Source of the DNA: Hyphomicrobiales bacterium
GTDB lineage: Bacteria; Pseudomonadota; Alphaproteobacteria; Rhizobiales; JACESI01
Assembly (NCBI GenBank): GCA_039989895.1
Contig: JBDXGY010000006.1
Location: 434,001 to 498,000, forward strand
Length of the DNA: 64,000 bases
Direction: 5' to 3'
Below the pieces are notes generated by a model. It ran no database searches and was not told where the DNA came from. It saw nothing but the letters and a program-made list of their open reading frames with translations. The stretch's first letter is position 1; each line of letters begins with the position of its first letter. This document shows, in pieces, positions 20,174 to 28,435 of the stretch. The position numbers and the translations under genes are program-made.

Positions 20174-21409
20174 TTATTCTGCAGCTTCCACGAAGGCTGT
20201 CGTTGGCATTGTTTCAACATAACCATTGCGTGTTTGTGGTGTTTTGATAGAGAGCACGCTGCTGGCTATCTGGTTGCGCAAAATTTCTGCGGTACCGCCG
20301 CCAATCGTGAACATGCGCACATCGCGGTACATGCGTTCAATCTTCTCTTGGGCACCGTAACCACGGGCACCAAAAATTTGAAGCGCTTGATTGACTATTT
20401 TTATGGCGGCTTCCGAGGCAAAGAGTTTAGCGCGTGCAGCCATTGTGACGTCTGGTGTGTGATGGCCGAATGGACCGGCTGATCTTGCCGCTTCATGCAG
20501 CATCAAACGTGAAGCATGGAGCGCTGTATCCATGTCTGCAATCATCCATTGAAGACCTTGGAACTCTGCAATAGGGCGACCAAATTGTTGGCGCTCACTC
20601 ATATAGCGTTTAGCTTCATCTAAGGCGCCACTAGCAATACCCATCGCAATGGTACCCGCACCGATGCGCTGCGCGTTATAGGCTGCCATCAAATCAGAGA
20701 AGCCGTGGTCAGGGCCATTCGGTGTTTCAAGGCGCATGGCTGCGTCAACTTTGAGGTTATCAAATTCAAGCTGTGCTTCTGGCATGCCACAAAGACCGAG
20801 TGTGCGCTCGACACCTGTGATCTGGAAGCCTTCAGGATAAGCGCCCGTATCTGGATCACGAATAACGATGAAGGCGCTAATGCCTTCTTCATTGCCGGCT
20901 TCATCAAAAGTGCGTGCGAAAATCAGATGTAGCTTGGAAACGCCGCCGCCGGTGATCCAATGTTTGCTGCCATTCAAGACATAGGAAGAGCCTTGTTTGT
21001 GAGCCGTGGTCTGCATGTCTGTTGCGGCACTTCCAGCCTCAGGTTCGCTGATGCAAATCGCTGGTTTGTCGCCTTTCAGGACAAGGGGCGCACAAAGTTG
21101 TTTTTGTGCTTCAGTGCCATAAAGCATGATGGCGCCAATCGCACCCATGTTGGCTTCGACAAAGACACGAGCCGTTAATGTACAATGACGGGCGAGCTCT
21201 TCAGCAACGAGAGAGGCTTCAAAAAGCGTCGCGCCTTTACCGCCATATTCTTCAGGAATTGTCATGCCCATCAGGCCGTGTTCGACCATGGCATCAATGT
21301 TTTTCCAGCAATACTTGCGCTTTTGATCAAAAAAAGCTGCGCGAACGCTGAATTTTGTTTCAGCGAGGGTGCGGGCAATTTCTTGTTCAGCTGTTTGTAT
21401 TGGCTGCAT
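20174..21409 (-). CDS. Acyl-CoA dehydrogenase-fold protein without catalytic Glu; candidate 3-sulfinopropionyl-CoA desulfinase
   Basis: A 411-residue flavoprotein with the normal acyl-CoA dehydrogenase domains: N-terminal helices, CISEPEAGSAATDM and NGSKHWITGGG in the beta domain, and a C-terminal helical domain (YMSERQQFGRPIAEFQ, IFGARGYGAQEKIERMYRD). The canonical catalytic Glu (YEGT in MCAD) is Gly371 in IGGGTAEI, and the alternative helix-G position used by isovaleryl-CoA dehydrogenase is Gln247 (NAQRIGAG). Arg81 lies in TARVFVEANMG. As I recall, the 3-sulfinopropionyl-CoA desulfinases combine these Arg and Gln features with loss of the Glu. That enzyme splits 3SP-CoA to propionyl-CoA and sulfite. 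ATG at 21409 is preferred to a TTG 6 bp upstream. An ordinary dehydrogenase is unlikely; another non-redox function is possible. Confidence 0.7.
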   Translation of the reverse strand: MQPIQTAEQEIARTLAETKFSVRAAFFDQKRKYCWKNIDAMVEHGLMGMTIPEEYGGKGATLFEASLVAEELARHCTLTARVFVEANMGAIGAIMLYGTEAQKQLCAPLVLKGDKPAICISEPEAGSAATDMQTTAHKQGSSYVLNGSKHWITGGGVSKLHLIFARTFDEAGNEEGISAFIVIRDPDTGAYPEGFQITGVERTLGLCGMPEAQLEFDNLKVDAAMRLETPNGPDHGFSDLMAAYNAQRIGAGTIAMGIASGALDEAKRYMSERQQFGRPIAEFQGLQWMIADMDTALHASRLMLHEAARSAGPFGHHTPDVTMAARAKLFASEAAIKIVNQALQIFGARGYGAQEKIERMYRDVRMFTIGGGTAEILRNQIASSVLSIKTPQTRNGYVETMPTTAFVEAAE

Positions 21410-21445
21410 GTTCAAAAACCAGAGTCTCTATAATGAACCCTTATT

Positions 21446-21480
21446 ATTTGCTGATTGCAAATTTAATTCAATGGAATTAA
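21446..21480. promoter_or_regulatory. Two abutting palindromes in the LysR / desulfinase divergent promoter
   Basis: ATTTGC-TGATT-GCAAAT (21446-21462, perfect 6-5-6) is followed directly by TTAATTC-AATG-GAATTAA (21463-21480, perfect 7-4-7). Both lie in the ~100-bp gap between the acyl-CoA-dehydrogenase-like gene and the LysR gene. LysR proteins typically bind two neighbouring dyads (recognition and activation sites) in such a gap. Binding by this LysR is inferred from position. Confidence 0.55.
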
Positions 21481-21512
21481 GTTATAGTATAAATACAAAA
21501 AAGGTATATTTA

Positions 21513-22370
21513 GTGAATCTACGAAGTTTAGAAACATTTGTGGAAATTGCGGAGCAAGGCTCTTTCATCCGCACGGCTGAAAGTCTCAATATGACGCTTT
21601 CAACGGTTAGTATGCAGATGAAAGTCTTGGAAGATGAGCTTGCGGTTCAACTTTTTGATCGCTCATTTCGCCCGCCCAAATTAACGCCGGTTGGTCGGAA
21701 AGTCGCACGTGAGGCAGTTAGTGTGTTGAAAGCAAGCGAGCAGTTGTTTGATATCTGCCGTCCATCTGATGAGCTAACCGGTGATTTTCGTATCGGCTTC
21801 GTGCTTACCTCCAGTATTCGCCTGTTGCCTAGGTTCTTGGTCAAGTCCCAAAAAGAAGCCCCAAGCGCAACATTTCATGTGGAAACCGGCTTATCTGATG
21901 ATTTGGCCAGCCGCGTGGTATCTGGAACATTAGATGCGGCTATTGTAACTGGCGGCAATCTACCGGCCTCTATTGATACGCACATGCTAACACGTGAGGA
22001 GATGATTTATTGTTTGCCTCCCAAGGCATCAAGCTGGTCGATTGAGCGCTGCATGAATGAAATGCCGTTTATCCATTTTATGCCACAAACTGGTATTGGT
22101 CGCCTTATCGCACAGCATCTTGAAGATGAAGGCTTTAGCCCAAACAGGGTTATCGTCCTCGATAGTGTGGAAGCTGTAGCGGAATGTGTTGATGCGGGGG
22201 TTGGTTTTTCAATTCTGCCGGAGCCTGATATCAAGCGTAGTGCTGGTGAAAGCATATCATTACGCTCACTGCGCAAAACGCCGGTGATGCGAGAGCTTGT
22301 CTTAGCGTATCAAAAGCGAGGGGCGATCGCAGCAAAGGTGGATGTTTTGGCATCGTTATTTCATGACTAG
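21513..22370 (+). CDS. LysR-family transcriptional regulator
   Basis: A 285-residue regulator with a LysR helix-turn-helix at residues ~1-60 (LRSLETFVEIAEQGSFIRTAESLNMTLSTVSMQMK) and a periplasmic-binding-like effector domain (GDFRIGFVLTSS, VVSGTLDAAIVTGG, CVDAGVGFSILPE). I chose GTG at 21513 because AAGG lies ~9 bp upstream and the protein then starts in the usual LysR way; an open frame extends further upstream. Divergence from the desulfinase candidate suggests it controls that gene, with its acyl-CoA or sulfinate as possible effector. Confidence 0.9.
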   Translation: MNLRSLETFVEIAEQGSFIRTAESLNMTLSTVSMQMKVLEDELAVQLFDRSFRPPKLTPVGRKVAREAVSVLKASEQLFDICRPSDELTGDFRIGFVLTSSIRLLPRFLVKSQKEAPSATFHVETGLSDDLASRVVSGTLDAAIVTGGNLPASIDTHMLTREEMIYCLPPKASSWSIERCMNEMPFIHFMPQTGIGRLIAQHLEDEGFSPNRVIVLDSVEAVAECVDAGVGFSILPEPDIKRSAGESISLRSLRKTPVMRELVLAYQKRGAIAAKVDVLASLFHD

Positions 22371-22421
22371 CACTTCAAGTTATTATTTTGCCAACAGCTT
22401 TTATCCTGTTAGAATTAAATT

Positions 22422-23393
22422 ATGCGCCGTTTTCTATTGATCCTCATTGCTTTTCTTTGCTTGGTTGTTGCCGTTTTCGCCCTCGGCCCGCGTGAGCCTT
22501 ATAGCGGGCAAGTTAGCTTTGATGCGGCACAACTGGGCGACGATCTAGAGGGCTATCTGGCGAGGATTGAGGCGCCGTACTCAGATATTCGTAAGGGATT
22601 ACAAAAACAGATTATCTGGGCGGACCTGCATCAAAAGCAGAAGACGGACTTTGCGGTTGTATATGTTCATGGCTTTTCTGCATCTGCCAATGAGGTGCGA
22701 CCTTTACCTGATGAGGTGGCGAACCATCTTGGAGCCAATCTATATTACACGCGCCTTAAAGGTCACGGCCGCACGAGTGAAGCAATGGCAGATGCGAGGG
22801 CTGATGACTGGCTTCATGATGTATTGGAAGCTGTAGCTATTGGTGAAAGTCTAGGAGACAAGGTGATCGTGATGTCCACTTCACTTGGCAGCTCACTTGT
22901 TTCTCTGTTGGCTGCAAATCGTCCAAAATGGGCTGAGAAAATTGCGGGTCATATTATGGTTTCGCCGAATTTTCAAATTTCTGATCCAAGCGCTGTTCGT
23001 CTTAGCTGGCCATGGGCACGCTATTTTGTGCCTATGATAATGGGGGATGAGCGTGGTGCAAAAACGTTAAATCCAAAAATTGATCATGGGTGGACATTGC
23101 CGCATTCGACAATGTCTTTGATGCCGATGGCGAAAATTACCAAGGAAGTTGGTAAAGCGGACTTTGCCAACGTGAAGGCTCCAGCCTTTTTTATATACTC
23201 CCCCAACGATGAAGTGGTTTCTCCACAAGCGATTGAAAAGGCCATGCTAGCATGGGGTGGTCCGAGCGACAGTGTGAAATTGATGACGTCCGGCCACGAC
23301 AGCAACCACGTGATTGTAGGGGATATACTCAGTCCAAACACAACAAAAGAGGTAATTATGGCCACTAAAAGATGGATAAATGTCCATTTTTGA
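22422..23393 (+). CDS. Membrane-anchored alpha/beta hydrolase
   Basis: A 323-residue protein with an N-terminal signal-anchor (residues ~3-22) and an alpha/beta-hydrolase fold. The oxyanion motif is VYVHGFSAS, the nucleophile elbow is MSTSLGSS (Ser-x-Ser-x-Gly in place of Gly-x-Ser-x-Gly), Asp is probably in YSPNDEVVS and the His in SGHDSNHVI. This suggests an esterase or lysophospholipase acting at the periplasmic face. It follows the LysR gene by 51 bp in the same direction but has no obvious link to sulfonate metabolism. The substrate is unknown. Confidence 0.8.
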   Translation: MRRFLLILIAFLCLVVAVFALGPREPYSGQVSFDAAQLGDDLEGYLARIEAPYSDIRKGLQKQIIWADLHQKQKTDFAVVYVHGFSASANEVRPLPDEVANHLGANLYYTRLKGHGRTSEAMADARADDWLHDVLEAVAIGESLGDKVIVMSTSLGSSLVSLLAANRPKWAEKIAGHIMVSPNFQISDPSAVRLSWPWARYFVPMIMGDERGAKTLNPKIDHGWTLPHSTMSLMPMAKITKEVGKADFANVKAPAFFIYSPNDEVVSPQAIEKAMLAWGGPSDSVKLMTSGHDSNHVIVGDILSPNTTKEVIMATKRWINVHF

Positions 23394-23411
23394 TAATTGT
23401 GGTCTCATTTA

Positions 23412-23440
23412 TTGACATTTTTTGTCCAATCTGATTTTAC
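23412..23440 (+). promoter_or_regulatory. Candidate promoter for xsc-pta
   Basis: TTGACA at 23412-23417 is followed after 17-18 bp by TTTTAC/TTTACA, a plausible but imperfect sigma-70 promoter about 120 bp before the xsc ATG. An 8-bp palindrome TCACGTGA at 23513-23520 lies within the presumed leader and could be a regulator site. Confidence 0.3.
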
Positions 23441-23563
23441 ATTTCTATCAATTTTGGCCATTCGATGATTTCAGCTTTGTCGTTTTCGTGTCATATGAAT
23501 TATTAAGGACCATCACGTGATAAGTGACCGTCGTAATTTTTAGTTTCTAGGAGAGCTACCATC

Positions 23564-25342
23564 ATGAAAATGACCACAGAAGAAGCCTTTGTAAAAGTGT
23601 TGCAAATGCATGGCATCGAACATGCTTTTGGTATCATTGGATCAGCAATGATGCCTATTTCCGACCTTTTCCCACGGGCCGGTATTAAGTTTTGGGATTG
23701 TGCTCATGAAACCAGCGGCGGGATGATTGCTGACGGTTTCACACGTGCCAGTGGTAAAATGTCGATGATGGTCGCGCAAAACGGCCCAGGCATCACAAAT
23801 TTCGTGACAGCTGTTAAAACCGCTTATTGGAACCACACACCACTTCTTCTTGTGACCCCACAAGCGGCAAATAAGACAATTGGGCAGGGTGGTTTTCAAG
23901 AAATCGAACAAATGAAATTATTCGAAGACATGGTCTGCTATCAAGAAGAAGTCCGTGACCCATCACGTATGGCTGAAGTCTTGAACCGTGTTATTGAAAA
24001 AGCATGGCGTGGTTGCGCTCCTGCACAGATCAATGTTCCACGCGATTACTGGACACAGGTCGTTGATATTGAGCTTCCACAAATCGTACGCCTTGAGCTT
24101 CCACAAGGCGGTGAAACAGCAATTACAGAGGCAGCAAAACTGCTTTCTGAAGCTAAATTCCCAGTAATTCTGAATGGTGCTGGCGTTATCATTGGTGATG
24201 CTATTCCAGCGTCCGTTGCATTGGCAGAGAAACTCTCTGCGCCTGTTTGTTGCGGCTATCAGCACAATGATGCTTTCCCAGGTTCACACCCGCTCTCAGT
24301 TGGCCCTCTTGGTTATAATGGCTCGAAAGCAGCTATGGAGCTTATCGAGAAAGCCGACGTTGTTTTGGCACTGGGTACACGGCTTAATCCATTTTCTACC
24401 TTGCCGGGATATGGCATTGATTACTGGCCTAAAGATGCGAAAATTATTCAAGTCGATATCAATTCTGACCGCATCGGCCTGACCAAGAAAGTGACCATTG
24501 GTATTCAAGGGGATGCTAAATCTGTCGCACAGAATATTCTCTCACAGCTGACACCATCAGCCGGTGACGCGGGCCGCAAAGACCGTGAAGCTTTGATCCA
24601 CCAGTCTAAGTCTGCATGGTTGCAAGCTCTATCTTCAATGGATCATGAGGATGATGACCCAGGAACAGACTGGAATGATCGCGCGCGCAACCGCGAGCCA
24701 GATCGTATGTCTCCTCGTATGGCATGGCGTGCTATTCAAGCGGCTCTACCGAAAGATGCAATCATTTCTTCTGATATTGGCAACAACTGCGCGATTGGTA
24801 ACGCTTACCCAAGCTTTGACGAAGGCCGTAAATATCTAGCGCCGGGTCTGTTTGGTCCGTGTGGCTATGGTCTTCCTGCTATCCTTGGCGCGAAAATAGC
24901 ATGCCCTGACGTGCCTGTTGTTGGCTTTGCTGGTGATGGTGCCTTTGGTATTTCAATGAACGAATTAACAGCCTGTGGCCGTAACGATTGGCCGCCTATC
25001 ACAATGATTGTTTTCCGTAATTACCAGTGGGGTGCTGAGAAGCGTAACACCACTTTGTGGTTCGATGACAACTTTGTCGGTACGGAGTTAAACCTTGGTG
25101 TGGAATATGCTAAAGTTGCTGAGGGTTGTGGCCTCAAAGGTGTTCAGGTTCGTAATATGGATGATCTAACAGCGGCCCTTGATAAAGCGGTTGAAGGTCA
25201 AATGAAGAACAACGAGACAACACTGATTGAAGTTGTTTTGAACCAAGAGCTTGGTGAACCGTTCCGTCGTGACGCAATGAAGAAACCTGTGTCAGTTGCC
25301 GGCATCGATCCAGCTGATATGCGCCCACAAACTAGCGCATAA
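23564..25342 (+). CDS. xsc: Sulfoacetaldehyde acetyltransferase Xsc
   Basis: A 592-residue ThDP enzyme that converts sulfoacetaldehyde and phosphate into acetyl phosphate and sulfite, the C-S cleavage step of taurine, isethionate and sulfoacetate catabolism. It shows the acetolactate-synthase-like three-domain layout: N-terminal Pyr domain (HAFGIIGSAMMPISD, the catalytic-region AHETSGGMIADGF), central domain (VILNGAGVIIG, LALGTRLNPF), and C-terminal ThDP domain (GLFGPCGYGLPAILGAK, VVGFAGDGAFGISMNELT). Length and sequence are characteristic of Xsc rather than AHAS. GGAGAG lies upstream of ATG. pta follows 3 bp later. Confidence 0.97.
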   Translation: MKMTTEEAFVKVLQMHGIEHAFGIIGSAMMPISDLFPRAGIKFWDCAHETSGGMIADGFTRASGKMSMMVAQNGPGITNFVTAVKTAYWNHTPLLLVTPQAANKTIGQGGFQEIEQMKLFEDMVCYQEEVRDPSRMAEVLNRVIEKAWRGCAPAQINVPRDYWTQVVDIELPQIVRLELPQGGETAITEAAKLLSEAKFPVILNGAGVIIGDAIPASVALAEKLSAPVCCGYQHNDAFPGSHPLSVGPLGYNGSKAAMELIEKADVVLALGTRLNPFSTLPGYGIDYWPKDAKIIQVDINSDRIGLTKKVTIGIQGDAKSVAQNILSQLTPSAGDAGRKDREALIHQSKSAWLQALSSMDHEDDDPGTDWNDRARNREPDRMSPRMAWRAIQAALPKDAIISSDIGNNCAIGNAYPSFDEGRKYLAPGLFGPCGYGLPAILGAKIACPDVPVVGFAGDGAFGISMNELTACGRNDWPPITMIVFRNYQWGAEKRNTTLWFDDNFVGTELNLGVEYAKVAEGCGLKGVQVRNMDDLTAALDKAVEGQMKNNETTLIEVVLNQELGEPFRRDAMKKPVSVAGIDPADMRPQTSA

Positions 25343-25345
25343 CTC

Positions 25346-26341
25346 GTGAGTGCTCTTCTAGAGAAAATAAAGGCGGCGGCTCGAGAGGGCTGCCGCCATA
25401 TTGTTTTGGCGGAGGGTGAAGATCACCGCATCATTAGCGGCGGCGCGAATGCGCAGGCGGATGGTGTGGCCGAGATTACCTTTTTAGGTGATGCTGCTGT
25501 GATTGAAGAACATCTCAAAAAGGCCGGACATAACCCTGCTGATTTTGGTGTTATTGAGCCATCAAGCGTCGATATTCGCCCTTATGCCGATGCTTTCTTT
25601 GAGCTACGTAAGCACAAGGGTATCAGCGAAGAAGATGCCGAAAAAGCAATGCGTGATCCATTGAATTATGCCGCCATGATGGTGCGTCTTGGGGATGCGG
25701 ATGGCACTGTTGCCGGTGCCGTAGCAACAACGGCGAATACCGTGCGCGCTGCCTTTCAAATTATCGGCAAAGCGCCCAACGCCAATGCTGTATCCAGTAT
25801 TTTTCTAATGATTTGTGACGAGGATCACTTTGACAAAAAAGGCACATTTGTTTTCGGTGATTGCGCACTTATCGTTGATCCCACATCAGATGAGTTGGCG
25901 GATATAGCACTTGCTTCGGCGCAATCTTATAAGAGTTTTGTTGGCGAAGAGCCGCGCGTGGCCCTGTTGAGTTTTTCAACGGCTGGTAGTGCCCGGCATG
26001 AGCGCGTTGATAAGGTTCAAGAGGCTTTCGCAAAACTGCGCGAGCGCGCCCCTGATTTGACAGCTTTTGGTGACATGCAGTTTGATAGCGCCTTTGTTCC
26101 TGCCATTGCAGCATCTAAGGCAAAGGACAGCCCAATACAGGGCGATGCCAATGTCTTTATATTCCCTAGTCTTGAAGCTGGAAATATCGGCTATAAAATC
26201 GCACAACGCATTGGTGGTGCCATGGCGGTGGGGCCAATTCTGCAAGGACTAGCAAAACCGGCAAATGATCTATCGCGCGGCTGTTCAGCGCAAGATGTCT
26301 TCGATTTAATAGCAATTACGGCGGTACAGGCGCGGGATTAA
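25346..26341 (+). CDS. pta: Phosphate acetyltransferase Pta
   Basis: A 331-residue single-domain phosphotransacetylase that turns the acetyl phosphate made by Xsc into acetyl-CoA. Family motifs include [66 protein letters not shown], and the C-terminal [20 protein letters not shown]. It starts with GTG, 3 bp after xsc, so xsc-pta form an operon as in many alphaproteobacterial sulfonate degraders. Length fits the short Pta type without the regulatory N-terminal domain. Confidence 0.96.
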   Translation: MSALLEKIKAAAREGCRHIVLAEGEDHRIISGGANAQADGVAEITFLGDAAVIEEHLKKAGHNPADFGVIEPSSVDIRPYADAFFELRKHKGISEEDAEKAMRDPLNYAAMMVRLGDADGTVAGAVATTANTVRAAFQIIGKAPNANAVSSIFLMICDEDHFDKKGTFVFGDCALIVDPTSDELADIALASAQSYKSFVGEEPRVALLSFSTAGSARHERVDKVQEAFAKLRERAPDLTAFGDMQFDSAFVPAIAASKAKDSPIQGDANVFIFPSLEAGNIGYKIAQRIGGAMAVGPILQGLAKPANDLSRGCSAQDVFDLIAITAVQARD

Positions 26342-26563
26342 TTTGCGTTTGAGATCGTATTGTGTTCGACTGTATTTATAAAATTTATCTTTGACGATTG
26401 CCGGTTTTGATCCGTCAATGGAGAGACATGAAATGACTCAAAATATGGACGAATGATTCTATAATGGGTGAACAAATTGCGCGGATCATTTTGATGCAAC
26501 TCGCATTGTTTTCCGTGGCAAGTTTATGAAATAGAAATTTAACGTTGAACAAGGGGATTACAT

Positions 26564-27568
26564 ATGACTTTGAAAAAACTTGCAGCCACGCTTGCGATTG
26601 GCATTTCAGCTGCTGTCATGCTTGGTGCACCATCTGCAAAAGCACTGGATGAACTGACGGTTGCATATTTCCTAGAGTGGCCAACACCAAACCAGTTTGC
26701 TCAAGCCAATAAAATTTATGAAAAAGAACTGGGTATCAAAGTCAATTGGGTCTCCTTTGACGCGGGCACTGCAATGTCCGTTGCAATGGCATCAGGTGAT
26801 GTGGATATTTCATTCAGCCAAGGCGTAACACCGTTTCTCGTTGCAACAGCGGCTGGGCAGGATCTTCAAATAGTTGATGTTGCGGTTTCATATTCTGACA
26901 ACGATAATTGCGTTGTTCGTTCAGAGCTTGAAATAGACAAAACAAATGTTGCCGACCTAAAAGGCAAGCGTGTTGCTGTGCCTCTTGGTACTGCAGCACA
27001 TTCAGGTTTCTTGGCTCAAATGAAGCATTTCGGCATCAAAGAATCGGATCTCACTATTGTTGATATGGCACCGTCTGATTCAGCCGCTGCCTTCTCTCAG
27101 CCAAATTCAGATCTTGCGATGGCTTGTGGTTGGGGTGGTTCACTTCGCACGATGAAACAACATGGTAATGTTTTGCTTTCAGGCGCTGAAAAAGAATCTG
27201 TAGTTGGCAAAGTGTTTGATGTCACATCAGTGCCATCTACATTTGCTGCTGAAAATGCAGATGTGGTTGCTAAATTTCTTAAAATAACAGCTGACATGAA
27301 TGCTAAATATGCTGCTGATCGCAAGCCGATGATGGCCTCGATTTCAAAAGCTGCCGGTATGGATCTTGAGGGCACGACAGCCGTTCTCGATGTGTTTGCT
27401 TTTCCAACCATTGAAGAGCAGCTTTCTGACGCATGGTTTGGGAAATTTGTTGTTGAGTATCTGACAGAAAATGCAAAATCACTTGAGGAAGCAGATAAAA
27501 TCAAAGCGCTTCCTGATTATAATGCCGTGATTAATACAAGCTATCTAGAAGCGGCATCTAAGCTTTAA
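26564..27568 (+). CDS. tauA: Taurine ABC transporter substrate-binding protein TauA
   Basis: A 334-residue periplasmic solute-binding protein with a clear signal peptide (MTLKKLAATLAIG..., cleavage near AKA-LDE at ~27). The mature protein has the SsuA/TauA-like fold (VAYFLEWPTPNQFAQA, DVDISFSQGVTPFLVATAAG, LKGKRVAVPLGTAAHSGFL, ACGWGGSLRTMKQHG). It begins after a 222-bp gap that contains a spaced inverted pair TGATCCG/CGGATCA (26408 and 26482) and may hold its own promoter. Clustering with xsc-pta supports taurine or a related sulfonate as substrate. Confidence 0.93.
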   Translation: MTLKKLAATLAIGISAAVMLGAPSAKALDELTVAYFLEWPTPNQFAQANKIYEKELGIKVNWVSFDAGTAMSVAMASGDVDISFSQGVTPFLVATAAGQDLQIVDVAVSYSDNDNCVVRSELEIDKTNVADLKGKRVAVPLGTAAHSGFLAQMKHFGIKESDLTIVDMAPSDSAAAFSQPNSDLAMACGWGGSLRTMKQHGNVLLSGAEKESVVGKVFDVTSVPSTFAAENADVVAKFLKITADMNAKYAADRKPMMASISKAAGMDLEGTTAVLDVFAFPTIEEQLSDAWFGKFVVEYLTENAKSLEEADKIKALPDYNAVINTSYLEAASKL

Positions 27569-27631
27569 TAAGCCATACTCTTACGGCTCGGGATAACTGC
27601 CCGGGCCGTATTCTATTTCTAGGAGAGCGTT

Positions 27632-28435
27632 GTGGCTGGGTTATTAATCGACGACATTTCAATGCGTTTTGAGTTGCCTAAAGGCGGTTCTGTTCAAGCA
27701 CTTGAAAATGTCACACTCGATCTTCAAGCTGGTGAGTTGGTATCTATACTTGGTCCATCAGGGTGCGGTAAAACCACTTTATTGAATATTGTTGCAGGCT
27801 TCCTAGCACCAACAAGCGGTCAGGTTGTGTTAAATGGCAACTCGATACATGGACCTGGTCCAGAACGCGGCATGGTTTTTCAGCAAGGCGCTTTGTTCGA
27901 GTGGATGAGTGTGCGTGATAATGTAGCATTTGGCCCGAATATGAAGGGCATGCCGAGAGAACAATCAAACCAAATCGTTGAGCATTTGCTTGATACGGTT
28001 GGTTTACAAGATTTTAAAAATAAAGCCATCTATGAACTTTCTGGCGGCATGCAACAGCGCGTGGCGCTGGCTAGATGCCTTGCTAATGACCCTGATGTGA
28101 TCTTGATGGATGAACCATTAGGGGCGCTTGACGCGCTTACCCGTGAAAAAATGCAAGGTCTGGTGCTCAAACTATGGAAAGAGACGGGTAAGACAATCAT
28201 TTTGATTACGCACTCAGTAGAAGAAGCTTTGCTCTTAGGTGAGCGCTTGATTGTTATGGCCCCAAGGCCTGGGCGTATTCATAAAGAATACAGTTTGCCT
28301 TTTGCTGAACTGGGTGTGGATGCCGATCTGCGTGAGGTGAAGAAACACAAAGATTTTGGCAAAACCCGTGAGGAAATCCTGTCTATGATTTGGGACATGG
28401 AAGAAGAAATTATGGGCCGGACGGAGACGGCATAA
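27632..28435 (+). CDS. tauB: Taurine ABC transporter ATP-binding protein TauB
   Basis: A 267-residue ABC ATPase. Walker A is GPSGCGKTT, Q-loop region MVFQQGALFEW, signature LSGGMQQRVALAR, Walker B VILMDEPLGALDA, and H-loop ITHSVEEAL. It belongs to the nitrate/sulfonate/taurine subfamily. GTG start with AGGAGAG upstream. The stop codon overlaps the tauC start by one base, so the two subunits are translationally coupled. Confidence 0.95.
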   Translation: MAGLLIDDISMRFELPKGGSVQALENVTLDLQAGELVSILGPSGCGKTTLLNIVAGFLAPTSGQVVLNGNSIHGPGPERGMVFQQGALFEWMSVRDNVAFGPNMKGMPREQSNQIVEHLLDTVGLQDFKNKAIYELSGGMQQRVALARCLANDPDVILMDEPLGALDALTREKMQGLVLKLWKETGKTIILITHSVEEALLLGERLIVMAPRPGRIHKEYSLPFAELGVDADLREVKKHKDFGKTREEILSMIWDMEEEIMGRTETA

